DNA of 64,000 nucleotides from Echria macrotheca (lineage: Eukaryota; Ascomycota; Sordariomycetes; Sordariales; Schizotheciaceae), in contig MU839829.1 of NCBI GenBank assembly GCA_030411725.1, positions 310,001 to 374,000 of the forward strand, given 5' to 3'. Positions within the stretch are counted from its first letter, which is position 1. Each line of letters starts with the position of its first letter. Positions 12,586 through 24,474 of this stretch are shown one piece after another. The translations under genes were made by a program, and so were the position numbers. The notes beneath the pieces are model-generated. The model was not told the DNA's origin, made no database searches, and worked only from the letters and a program-made list of their open reading frames with translations.

Positions 12586-13357
12586 TTTTCCTTGTCTTTT
12601 TTCCATTATGATCAACGTCGGCTCGGGATTTGATAGATGGCATTCATGAGAGGGTGGCTCGAGTGTTTTCGTCAGGCGCGGGGTAGATAGAGAGAGGGAA
12701 GAAAAGGATCGGGTAGAGGCGTTCGGATAGACTGGTCGAACTGGGATTCTTTATAGAGAGTAGAATTGTTTATTCGATGAGTATTGGTTCTCGTGTCTCT
12801 CCTGGATATTCCACCATAACATGTCTGCCGGAAGTTTTTGTGAGGCGAGTTTGACCAGATCGGAGAAGTGGGTTGATTTCATGTTACCGAGATATACCTA
12901 CCTTTTTGCAGACTCATCGTTTTCTTTTTTTTTTCTTCTTTTTTTCATCTAGGTTCTCTTCATCTCGAGTTGAATGATCCACCTATTGGGTATCTCTGGA
13001 TCATGTTCCCGATGGTCAAGTTGTTAAGATATAAGCTTTTCATTGTGATACCGACAGAAATTAGACAAAATGAATTAACCGTGGACCGAGTGGTCTTGTA
13101 TTGCCCCATGTCGGCATCGACACCTAGAACTCCCGATAATTATAAAAAAAGGACCGTGTACTCATGAAAAAAAGAAAGATTACATTCCTCCTCTTCATCT
13201 TGCCTTTTCATCCCTCCCCCCAAAAACTCTATCTTGTATTGTATTGGATTGTGTATATAAAAAGATTTTTGTGTATATATAAGGTAAACGTCTGGTTTTC
13301 TATTCTAGAAAAGAAAATCTCATCCCTTTTTCCGTCATGGATATATCCCCAACAAAA
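12586..13357. other. Convergent 3' intergenic region
   Basis: Downstream space between two convergent genes (New1-like on + and GT2 on -). It is AT-rich with T-runs and TATATAA-like stretches between 12900 and 13300, consistent with 3' UTRs and polyadenylation signals of both genes. No gene seen. Confidence 0.5.
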
Positions 13358-16110
13358 TTAGAACGAAAAGGTCATGAGCGCCGGGTTGAGGACTATTGGT
13401 AGTAGCAGATGTGAGGCGGCGACGGTGGCCATGGGGAGGATGGCGACGAAGTCGGTGATGTGCCAGCTGTAGGGGATGAACGGGGCCACGGCTAGGATGA
13501 CCATTGCGGCGATGAAGAGGGCGGCGAAGCTCATTGACCATTTGAACTTTAATCTCTGTTAGTCACTGAACTGTGATTTCGGGGAGAAGAGGGTGTAAAA
13601 AAACGGGAGAGGAGAAGTGATAAACATACCTTTCTTAACACGATGGGTGTCTCTATCCAAAAGTTGGAGTACTTGAACTCCTTGGCCGTGGCGCCCCAGG
13701 TCATGTCGATCTCAAACATGTGCGCCAGCAGCGCTTGGGACACGTGCAGCGACAACCCTCCGAGGAAGATGGCCAGCATGATGGTCCATTTGAAGTTTTC
13801 GTATATCGCGTAGAGGATGTTCCGCTCGCCGACGCGGTAGCGCATCACGGCAAGGGCAATATTGCCGAGCCCGTTGAAGACTAGGATGATCGAAAACCAC
13901 ACCTGCCACGAGTCGATGTAGTACTTGTCGAGGTACCCGTTGAACCAGCCAATCAAAAAATAATTAACGCTGGTCATGACCCACGCCGCGCCGATGGCGT
14001 AGTACGTGCCAATATAGCTGATAACAGTAACCTTGGACGTGAAGCGGATGTTCGAGAACAGGAAGCGCCGGAAGAGGGGCGTGAACGGGCCCTTCCACAG
14101 CCACATGCGGATCGGGTGGAAGAGCAGCTCGTTGCAGCCGTACGCGTACTTCTCCCAGCGCGCGAGCTCGTCGTAGACGGTAAGCGACACGCCCTCCTTG
14201 AAGCCCTCGCCGGCCCAGGCGGCGAGCCGGATGATGTAGCCGCTGCACTGCAGCCGGAGCGACATGTCAAAGTCCTCGCTGACGTGGCTCTCGGACCAGA
14301 ACTTTTCGTACCCGTCCTCGTCCTCGTACGAGACCTGCTGGATCGCGCTCCACCTGAGGATCGCGTTGTGGCCGACGAAGGGCGCGACGTCGCCGTTCGA
14401 GACGGTGTACCGGATCGCGCTGTAGATCAGGTTCGTGAAGAATGTGATGCCGTTCTCGAAGAACGAGTTGGTCACTTGCATCACGCCCGAGCTGAACTGC
14501 ATGATGCCCACGTCCGGCGACAGCTCCATCTCGCTGACGGCGTCGAGCAAACAATCCTCGGGCACGCGGGTGTCGCTGTCGATGATGAGGATGTAGTCGC
14601 CCACGCGGATGTTGCCGTCGGCCCAGGCGCGGCCGTTCTCGTCGAGCACCTCCTTCAGCGCGTCCTCGTACGCGACGGCCTCGTCGTGCTGCGTCCAGTC
14701 GGGCGTGCGCGGGACCGCCGCCAGCTTCTCCTCGACCTTGCACGAGATCATCAGGGCGTAGTTCATGTTGGACGCCTTCTTGAACTTGCCCTTGCGCACA
14801 AAACCGTTGTCGCCATGGCCGGGCCGCGCGACCCAGCCGATGCTGTGGTCGGCGTAGAACTCGATGCGCTGGCGCCGCTGGTCCTCGCTGATCAGCTGCA
14901 GGCCGTCGTCGTTGATGAACATGTTGGCCGACCCGCCCTGGAGTTCGTAGGTCGACATGGCCTGCTTGATGGACTTGACCGTCGGCGCGATGACGCCGTT
15001 CAGGCCCTCCTTGTAGACCGGACACTGCACCGTCACGTGGGGCAGGGCGGTGCAGCGGAGTCGAGGGGGTGGGAGGGCCGAGTAGAACTTGGAGTTCATG
15101 TGCAGCTGGCGGATAGGACCAAAAATCTGGGCGAGACAGCCGACGATGACCTGGGCGAAGAAGAGGGTAAAGAAAATCTGGACGGGGAAGAGGGCGATGA
15201 GGGCGAGGCGGAGGTAGTTGCCGTCGACCGAGACCTCGATGGCCAGTTGGCGGAAGGCGGCGCCGAGGGATACCGTGACCAGGACGAGGGTGAGGCTGAC
15301 GAGGAAGGTGTTCAGAAGATGGACGGGCCGCTTCTCGGGCATGACCTCGCCGCTTTCCGGGTCGATCTCGACCTCTCTCACGTCCTCCTCCTTCTTCTTC
15401 TCGTCCCCGTCGTCGTCGTCGTTGTGGGACTTCCACACCAGGTCCATCAGTTCCGACTCGATCGCCTTGGCGCGCGGGACCAAGTTGAGGGCGTCATCGT
15501 CCCAGACCACGAGGAGCGCCTCAGATGCCACGAAGGCGGCGAACTGGTGCTTCCTCGCCCTTGGCAGGTCCTCGACGGTCGGAAGGATCTGCACGCGCAG
15601 CCCGTTGGCCAGCGGGACGTCGAGGGCGTCGGGCGACCACTGCAGGAAAGTCTTGATGACGCGCGAGTTGACCGTCATGGCGCAGTGCACGTTCATGGCG
15701 GCACAGGCAAAGGCAATCGGCGAGCTGCCGAGACCGGGCGGACAGGCGAGGTACTGGCCGCGCTCCTTGCGGAGGAGCACGCCCTCGATCTCCCCGCTGC
15801 CGTCCGAGACCCAGAGGTGGCTGCATTGCTGCTGGTACAGGTAGTTAACCATGACCTCGTGCTTGATGTCGTCGAGCATGACTGAGTTGGCGAAGCTGCG
15901 CGTGGACCGTCCCGAGGCCGACCCCCGCCGAGACTGGCGACGGGAGTTTGACGGCGGTTGGAGGTCTGCGTGCTTCGTGGCAGCTTCATCGTGTCGTTTT
16001 TGGGAATGGTCGGCGAAGATGTTGGATGGCCGCTTTGTTTCTTGGGCTTCTTCCCCGGCTTTCTTTCGTGGCTGCGGCTTTTCTTTCTTGAAGTAGCTGC
16101 CGAGCCCCAT
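13358..16110 (-). CDS. Type 2 glycosyltransferase (fungal surface-growth GT2)
   Basis: Two exons (16110-13630, 13555-13358; 74-nt intron, GTATGT donor) give about 892 residues. A charged, disordered N-terminus (1-75) and a cytosolic segment precede membrane helices near 270-345. The GT2 catalytic domain follows: an NDDG motif, the DxD motif in IDSDTRVP near 510, SEDFD near 608 and a Q/RxxRW-type ELARWEKYAYG near 648. About six hydrophobic segments follow, including those in the last exon. This chitin/cellulose-synthase-like order matches the GT2 proteins of Zymoseptoria and Fusarium graminearum needed for hyphal extension on solid surfaces and virulence (family knowledge). The product is probably an extracellular polysaccharide; donor and polymer cannot be read here. 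The last exon adds a hydrophobic C-terminus and the stop, so skipping the intron would truncate the protein. Confidence 0.88.
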
Positions 16111-19100
16111 GGCGACGGCGTGGGTTGGGATGAGCCCGCTTGTTTTCCAGTTGTTTTATCGTTGGAGAGAGAACACGTTGATATCCAAAGGTCGGATGAC
16201 TCGCTTCGGCCGAGCCTGTGGTCTCTAGTTCCCTGTACCGGACCGTGTTAGCATGACGACCACGGGATGTTTCGTGGTGGATAGCGCGTACCTGTTATGG
16301 TGGGGAGATGCGAAGAACAAAAATTACTGCTACCGACACAAAACGAGTGGACGGCCCGTACACTACGGATGCCAAATGTCAAATTAGGAGACAGCGCTGT
16401 CTCTGTTTGCCAGAGAACAGGTTCAGTCTCGAGGACGTGTTGCCAGCATGAGGGATGCCGACGGCGTGGGATCTCAAGAGGAGGGGATGGATGGATGGAC
16501 GGGGAGCGCGAGAGGGGGCCCGGGAGACTTGACGGATCATCCTTGTGAGGAGATGGACCTCGTGGTGGACACTAACACGACGAAGCGCAGCTGGCAAGTG
16601 CGTCCTGGACCGGCCAGAACAAGTGGAGCGCCATCCAGGTGGCGCCTTCCAGAATTGGATCCACAGGGAGGTGAACTGAGCGTATCGCGCAGCTGCGCGG
16701 GAAGTTTCAGGGCAGGACCCGATAGCTAGTTGCTCTAGACTGATACGCACCGCCCAAAATCGACACGCTGAGGTCAGTGTGGTTCCAACGCAGGGGCTCC
16801 CGACCCGGTGGACCCGGGAACCGAGGATTTGCGAGGGCTGAAAACATGGCTGCGCATGCCGAGTCTTCCCATTCGGATTGCGACCAGAGAATGATCACGA
16901 GTGAGGTTGTACGGGAACACATATATGTCGCGTATGGGCTGTCGTTGTCGTTCGTTCAGCCGCACTCTACAACGCAGACATGGGACGGAATCCGGGGAGG
17001 CAGACGGGCCCTGTGGTTGGCTGTCGCTCTCTGCTGTGTGACGGATGTGGCTGAGATACCCTGTCGCTGTCTCGGATCATAAAGACAACTTCATTGGTAG
17101 CCTTTGTATCTCGTGGCTTTAATATTGAGGCTCGGAAACATCACGACAATATTCTTCCAACAAGAACTCTTCAGGGGAAGTGAATTTTTTTTATGAACTT
17201 GCACTCATGAACCTTTGGTCAAGAATGGCTCCACGAAAAAGAGCTGATGTTGGGTTCCTGAAAGATTCAGTAAAATACAGTTCGCAGGGGCAGATCTGGT
17301 GGCGGCCCGCGCTGTGCAGGGTCCCTGGCCTGGTTCCCGATTGGGCATGCGCAGCGATTCTGATTCGCCAAGAAAACCCCCCCCCCCTTGCCTTTTTCGC
17401 CAAGGCTGCCTCGTCCGTCACTGCGACAGCCCGGGCGGGTTGCATTTCAGTATCGTGCTGCGAGCCATCTCGTGAAACGTACTTAGGGCTGTGATAACTT
17501 CAGCTTTCCGTTGCACAAATCCAATCTTGTTCCTGGAAAAACCGGGGGTCATGGAATCTTCCCAGCTGAGGCTTCTTTCTTCCCCATATTTCTGTTATCC
17601 TCGGATCATCTCGCCACCTGGAAAAACTGCCTTCCCGACTTGGATCAGTAGGATTCGGTGCATCACAATCCTGCAAGTGCAAAGATATGTGCCAAGAACA
17701 GGAATATCCACAGCAAAAGAAGATACCAAAAAAGTCTTGGTCAAATAGCGCTGGGAAGCGAGTTCTTGGGTCGTGGAGTATTCCAGTCTTAGGAACTGCG
17801 GGAGCACCGCACTATTTTTGGTGAGAGTGGGCACATGGCACCACAAGTGTGGATTTCCGTACACATGGCAGATGGATGATCTGATTTCGTGGCAGGAGGG
17901 GGGGCGATAGTTTCCAAGAAAATTGACGAGGTGGATATGCCACAAAGTTGGTGAAATTTTAAACAAGAAAAAACAACGCTGTGATACAGAAAACATGCAG
18001 GCTTGGCGGTTTCTCTACCCGAGTGTTTTTTCCCGCCCGCCACACGATAAACATTTCATACGGCCACGGGTGGCTCACTGCAATGGAAGTTTATGTCATC
18101 CGCAGCGCCAAGACAGGAGCCACTCAGGGGCTCGCTCTCTGGCCTGTCACCCTGTTTAGACTCTCCATCCCAAGACGAGGAACCGCCGTGCTGGTTTTTC
18201 AATCGTTTGCAATATTCATTTCGGTAACTCGGCATCTAGTTTGGTCCACCGAGATTTTCTGGAAGACAGGGTTGAGACTTGACAAATCCACCACGAGCCC
18301 GCGGCATGCAAATAAAGTTGTGTTGTTAAACAAGTTTGGTAAGCGGTGTTTACATTGTTAGGTATGAAGAATACAGGCCTCTGTGTCGTCCGACCGCAGA
18401 GGTCGGTAACACAGTCAGGCTCCAGCACCTAGGGCTAGGACGTGGAGTTGCTCACGGTATTCTGCCTTTTGGGCTCGGAGTCTTCTGCTAGGGTTTACCG
18501 AGTGTTTATCTGAGCTACCGGCACTATTCCACGGCCACAACAAGGCCCGGGACATGCATGTCACATTTATCCCATTTTCCAAGTCGTTTTAAAGATTCCA
18601 GCAGCACATCTCATAATCTGTTTCTGGCTCCCCAGAGATATTGCAGTGTCGCCACATACTCCCGGCGCGTTGCCTCCTCGCCCACATGAAGCAGAGCGTT
18701 AATGCAGACGCATCTGCCGCTTGTGTTCGGACGCACCTCCTCCAGTGGAATTCCGCGTGTGGACCAACTGTATCCGCGATGCACCTAGAGATGTTCCTCT
18801 TATGCTGGTGAAGAGACAGAAAGTATGCATAGGTTCCGTATGCACCTCGCCAATGTAGTGACGTCGTTCTCATTTCGCTACACCCAACGGCAAGACGCCG
18901 CCGCGTGTGTTGTCAAAGACTCAGTGCAACGCTGACTCCGACAACCGGGTCCGCTGCTAAATTCTCATTGCGAGACAACCAACGATTTTGAGCCGCCAGA
19001 CACATTTAGCATTGTGAATGTAACTGCTACCCTATACAAGAAAAGCCGCAATGTACAAAAAATATCTCTCCAGTCCGTGTATCTATTCCATCCATCATGT

Positions 19101-19167
19101 CCAATTACTCTAGTAGATAGCCATAGCCATATTGCCAATTGTGTACACCAAACGCCATCCCAGATAA
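16111..19167. other. Long intergenic region
   Basis: About 3 kb without a supportable gene. It contains the GT2 upstream region (16111-16500), a 12-13 C run near 17378-17390, and AT-rich patches around 17900-18000. Frames up to 126 codons show no domain or composition signal. Confidence 0.5.
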
Positions 19168-20656
19168 TCACAAGTCTTCGTTGCCATCGCACTGCTGCCA
19201 CATCATGACCTTGCTCACCTCCATCTGAGGCTGCGTCCATGTCGGGAACCACTTGTCCTTGGCCTGCCAAAAGTCTTTCTTGGCGTTGGGCGACCTGTTT
19301 AGCCACGGCTTGCCATTCTTTCCATCCTCGAACCAGCCATTGGTGCCACCGACAGCCAGGTTCAGAATCAGAAAGAATTGCTGGTCAAATGGCGTGTTGT
19401 ACTGTCCCCCCTCGGCCCACGGGTTCTCCATACGGGTGCCGTTGCTATTGACGTCTGGAAAGTTGCCACGGTCCCACAGCGGGCTGTCAAAGTTGACATA
19501 CAGAACTTGCAGTAGTCGCGAGTTGATATAGGTGAACAAGTACTTTTGCGACCATTCCAGACCAAACGTGTTGAAGCCGGCCGAGTAGGTTGTATGCAGG
19601 GCCGGACGCTTCACGTTGGTACGCCAAAATGCATCGTTGGCCGGATCAGGACCCCAGTGGAGGGCAGACGACACAATGTTGTTGCCGCCCTGCGGATAGG
19701 TGTAGTTGTTACCACGGCTTTCGGCAATATCGATCTCCCCAGACTGCGGCCAGGGTCCGTATTTGTCATCGGTGGGCATCATCCAGATGGCCGGCCACAG
19801 CCAGTCACCTTCGGGTAGCTTGGCTGTCACTTCAACGCGGCCGTACTTGATGGTAGCCCCCTTTCGGGTAGTAATGCGGCCGGATATAACAGGTGGCACG
19901 ATACTCGAGTTGCCGACGGTTGTGTTGGTGACGGCGATACAGTCGATGGGGTACTTCGATGTGCAGGTCCCGGCCTCGAGCAGATCAATCTTGCTGTCCT
20001 TCTGGATCAGTCCATCATCCTGGAGGGTAGCCTTGATGAAGAGGCTGCCACCCTCGACAAAGACGTTCTCTTCACTGGCCGTTGTCATCTGGAACTCTCC
20101 ATTCCTGAGTGTGTCAGCAGTGGTTAGGTCCCAAAAATGCCGGTACTTACCCAAAGCCGCCCAGCTGAACTTCGTGCTCCCACACCGAGGTGTCCAGCGG
20201 GCCGTCAAAGTTCTCCTCCAACACCAGGCAATAGTTGTGCTTGACGACGCTGCGAATACCGTCCCAGATGAGGATTCCTGAGATTGCGAGACCGAGAACG
20301 ATGCCGAGGACAGGCAGGATGGTGACCCATTTTTCCTTGGGGTCGACCTTTGCTGTCCATGGCTTTTCGACCTCACCCTTCCTCACGCGTCGTGAGTGAA
20401 AGTACCGCCGCCCTTGTTCTTCGAATCTCGACGCCTGGTAGCTGCTCGCTGGGCGCGATGCCGAAGGGGTACCGAAGGGGTTCCCGATATGTCCATTGCT
20501 GCCCGCCGATCGGTGCGAGGATTGCGATTCGAGGCCGTCTCCAAAGGGGTTTCGACCGGGGGACTCGGTGGGTGTCCCGGGGTGCTGAGGTGTCGGTGCT
20601 GCGCTTGAAGCCATCGACGTCTGGCCCGTGTTGGGCGAGACGTGATAGGGGTCCAT
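19168..20656 (-). CDS. Membrane-anchored GH16 beta-glucanase
   Basis: Two exons (20656-20151, 20104-19168) with a very short 46-nt intron (GTAAGT donor, CTAAC branch, CAG acceptor) encode 480 residues. A cytosolic Ser/Pro/Gly-rich region (1-105) leads to a single membrane helix (about 110-134), then the GH16 jelly-roll with the catalytic ExDxxE motif in SGEIDIAES near 287-294 and a conserved ALHWGPDP stretch near 310. This is a type II topology: a catalytic ectodomain with no cleavable signal peptide. GH16 members of this kind act on beta-1,3 or beta-1,3/1,4 glucans of the fungal wall, or transglycosylate them; which one cannot be told here. Several N-x-S/T sites lie in the ectodomain. Confidence 0.9.
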
Positions 20657-22951
20657 GTTGAGGTCGAGACCAGAGTGGTGAAGGTGGTGAGAGGCGGGCG
20701 GAACCCCGCAGTCAACGAGAGAAGCCCTTTGGAAGTTCGGCGATGATGGACTCTATTCACGTACGTGATGGGGCAGATATCCAAAGAACAAACTAAAACG
20801 AGTGTGCTGCAAGATCAAACGAAAAGAGAGACTCGTAATGGCCACGAGGTGCCAAACGGAGGAAACGACTGTTGCAGTAGCGGCCAGTGCCGACAAGAGG
20901 ACGGCAGGATAATCAGGCGTCGAACCTCGCACAGAAAGGGGAGCTGGACTGCATGGTGGAGAGCAAGATGGCAAGGTCATCGGACCCCTGTCGTTCTTAA
21001 GTGGAGAAGGACTAGTGTCGATTCACAAGCTAGGGATGTCCCTGCGTTGCGGATCTGGGTGGGGCGATTGCACTTCCCCTGTCCGATGTGGCTTGAGGGA
21101 ATCGTTCGCCCGACGTTCCCGGTTCGCGGAGCTTCTGCGAGGCTAGCCCCACCCGATACGGAATCTGCAACCAAGGAAGGAGCCGTACAGCTGCGCCCAA
21201 AGCGAGGAAGGAAGAAGAGAAGCTCGTGATGGAAGACGCTGATAAGACCTGCAGCCAAACGACTAGCTTGGTGACGAATTATCGACCGCTCAACTGACGC
21301 TGGTGCCCAAGAGACGCGCTAGTAACTTTACTCCACCAGCTTCGTGTCGTCCCAGTCTGCACCATGAGTCTGGGCCTTCTCACACGAGGCCAGAGCTGGG
21401 CTCCACAGACATTCAAGCCCCTGAAGCGTGCAAGCAGATCCTGTCCTTTCAACCGCAGCAGTGCGATATGTGAAATTTCAAGCGCGGGCCGAGTGGGCGA
21501 CCTCCTTCGCCGGCATAGCTAGCCTGGTCTTGCCTTACCGTGTAGGCGCCCATCTATCTCCACAGCCAGGAGTTGGCGTCCCAATAGCGCGTCGGTCGAT
21601 GGTCGGGTTGCAATCTCTTCCACGAGTGATTAGATTCTAGAGCATCCGGCACTACACGAAAGACAGCAGGGCAACAGTCGATGACGGCAGTCGCCACGAA
21701 GCGGCGGGATGTGCTGGTTTGAGACCGTTGTCGAGGTAGATGACATGTGGGTTACCGGCCAAGGTGTCAAGATGTCTCTGGGTTTGGCTTTCCGTCAAAG
21801 TTGAGTGGGATTAGCCCAGGGCGGGAAAGATTGCAATCTTGGTGGAAAAGCTCTGAGGTTTCCACCCGGTGACTCCCTACCCTCAACCTCCCGTTCGGGC
21901 GGCAGAAAAGCCACCATCGCACTCGACCCACGGTTTCTGGAACAAATGATTGAGACAAAAGAGACTACGAAAAAGTCAAACCTTCATCTGAGTCTATTTT
22001 TGTCTCACATCCCGAGGTCGCACCGTCACCCGCATCCCCCAACGTTGTCAATAAATACATATGTTGTGTCACCGACCCTTCAGCCTTGGATTGTCCAGTC
22101 ATGATGAGAGAATTCCGCCTCCACGCTCGGACGTCCCGAAGTACTGGACCTGATTTGTTCTTGACCGAATTCATCCACCGCTGGTTTTCATCAACTACGG
22201 CTTCCGTTGCCACGGACGCCAGAATACACTATTCCATAGGTAGCCAGTGTGTCACTAATAACTCGGAAGACGAAAGCCATAAGCATAATTAATGTATACG
22301 TTGCAAGAGCGAACTGGCCGCTCGATTGAATGTCATCTAAGTGACAGGAGCGATCCTAATTCTGCTGGTGTCTCCGACTGTGTCTAGCTTAGGGGAAACC
22401 GATCATGTAAACATGATCGGAGTAAGGATGAACCCTTCAGATGAGAAAATAGGATATGACTTCGGTGGAATATGGGTTAGCCTCTTAACTCTTAATCTTC
22501 ACTCCCGCTGGTTCACATTCTGCGCTCCAATTCCAAAACTCCAAACCGCCCAGTCCTCTTCAGCCTGATGGCGTTTCATGCCCGTCCACAATAACATCCT
22601 TGAGCAGCCAATGGCTAGAGAGAGCCTGGCGCGCCGTGTTAATAATATCACAAAAAAGCCTCATAAAACGCTTCGAGACATGCTCTTTGCGTCTACCCTC
22701 AAGTCAGCACGGGTCCGGTGAATAAGGTACGGTAGGTGGGTAGGCAGAACACCCACATCAGTAAACTCCTCCGCTACGAGTCCCTCGTCCAACTTCCCTC
22801 CCTAGCAATTTCTGCTTCATCCTCCCAAACCATTCAGCATCTTCTTCCCAGCGGTCAGCATGCCATTCGTGTGATGATGAAAACAAAAACAATACAGGGC
22901 AAGTCATTTACCAACTCCTCAATCTGAAACTCTGCTTCCTTGCCATCCCAG
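20657..22951. other. Intergenic region
   Basis: About 2.3 kb with no supportable gene. The part near 20657-20800 is the 5' region of the GH16 gene. Frames here are under 160 codons, with no recognisable domain. Confidence 0.5.
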
Positions 22952-23377
22952 TCAAAAATATCTGCCGGTTCGTGCCTTCCCCAGCCAAAGCATCAGATCC
23001 TCATGCCCCCCTTCACTCATCCCATCGGCATATTGAGTCCCGAGCGGGAACGGCAACTGTCGCGACCAGTTTGCCGGCGAGGGGGTTTCGGGCGAGGGTG
23101 AGGGTGTTGTTGTTGTTGTTGTTTGCTGTTGAGGTACGGTGGGGGCGGTGACATCTTCCTTGGGGCAGTACTCGGGAGGTGGACACTCTTCGCGTTGGCT
23201 CTTTGTGGTATTGTCTTCGACCGTCTCTGACTCCCCTGTCTCCTCTTCCGGCTCGTCGGCTTTAGGCGTGCCACTTTTGCGCATGGCACGGCCGGCTTTA
23301 TAGTCTTCCCATACCTGGATGACGGGGTAGACCAGCTGATTGAGGATACTGGTGACGCTTCTCATTGTGCTGTTCAT
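22952..23377 (-). CDS. Small acidic Thr/Pro-rich hypothetical protein
   Basis: A 141-residue frame starts at an ATG at 23377 (alternative ATG at 23365). The first 30 residues could form an amphipathic helix (LNQLVYPVIQVWEDY). The middle is acidic and Glu/Pro-rich with a seven-Thr run, and the end is mixed and aromatic. A TATATAA-like element lies about 220 bp upstream, near 23600. I recognise no family. The biased composition and promoter-like spacing make it more credible than neighbouring frames, but it may be spurious or part of a longer spliced gene. Confidence 0.4.
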   Translation of the reverse strand: MNSTMRSVTSILNQLVYPVIQVWEDYKAGRAMRKSGTPKADEPEEETGESETVEDNTTKSQREECPPPEYCPKEDVTAPTVPQQQTTTTTTPSPSPETPSPANWSRQLPFPLGTQYADGMSEGGHEDLMLWLGKARTGRYF

Positions 23378-24474
23378 TGTGCTGTATCGACCGGAGCGAT
23401 TGGGTATCGGTTTCTTTTCGTGGTGATGGAGACTTGGCTTGTATGTCGTTGCTGGGACGCAGCGTAACGGTACTGACGTCGATCAAGCAGTTAGAACTGT
23501 ACGAGGTCTCGGACGTTCTAGGAATCGAGTGGTTCTTGTAATGAGGAAGATGTTGGAATGCGAACAAGGTGGGAGGAAGCCCTTGACCTCTTCTCTTTAT
23601 ATATGAGGAATCAGTGGGGAAAGAAGTGCGAGACGTTCGGAAGTTTGGAACTGCTACTAGGGCTAGCCCGGAGTTGGGAAATGCACCTAATGTGGCAGCT
23701 AAAATTGCGTGAGCACATGCTATTGCACTTCTGAGAACCTAAGGCGTGGTCAAACGGTCGATTCTAATAATAGTACTATCCTAGGTATACTATTGACTAA
23801 CACCGGTTGAAGCGCCAAAAGCTTTGGTACTTCTGCATAGACTTCATGTTTTGAGAAGAACGCCAGCACATGCAATAATATCCATGGACGTGCACCGAAA
23901 GGTTGGCGACTGGACGCTGTAGTTGAAAGTTTCTAGATGGTGCACCGCTTCTTAGGTCCCAACTAACGAACTCAAACATTCGACGCTACAGTAAATACCC
24001 AATTTCACCCTTAGCTTATCTAGGCCAACTTCAAGCCTCAGCCTGGCCAAGTAACTGTTCCTGAAAAAAAAAAGAAAAAAAAAAGAAAAGAAAATCCGTG
24101 AGCGGGCGCGAGGATTTGCTAAGTACGATGATGACAGAGTGCCAGGTCGGACATCGACCCTGGCTGGACCAGGACGACTAAATCGGTGTCACTGTCAGAA
24201 ACCAGAGAGCAGAAGCAACTGCAAACCTCAGCTTTCTGGTCACTCTGGTAGCGGTCAGAACAGTGATGTAGCGTTTATACTTCAGGCAACGTGGACCGGG
24301 GGCTCAATTCTTGGTACCTATGTTGTCTGAGGTGGTTTCCAGTTCCAAACCCCGAGGATCGACCCCGATATGAAACCTCAGTAGGTACCGCTACATATCT
24401 GTTATTTGTACATCCGCATTTTTGGACTATATACCACCGACATCAAAATCACACGCCATCACGCCCTCCTCAAC
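23378..24474. other. Intergenic region with A-rich tract
   Basis: Contains the TATA-like element near 23600 and an imperfect AAAAAAAG purine tract at about 24065-24092. No gene supported. The right end is the 3' flank of the HET gene. Confidence 0.45.

Noticed and set aside
14116..15885. A 589-codon open frame on the + strand opposite the GT2 gene
   Set aside because: It is the complementary shadow of the GC-rich GT2 coding strand. It has Val/Asp/Leu/Arg-biased composition, no domain, and the minus-strand protein has all GT2 motifs.
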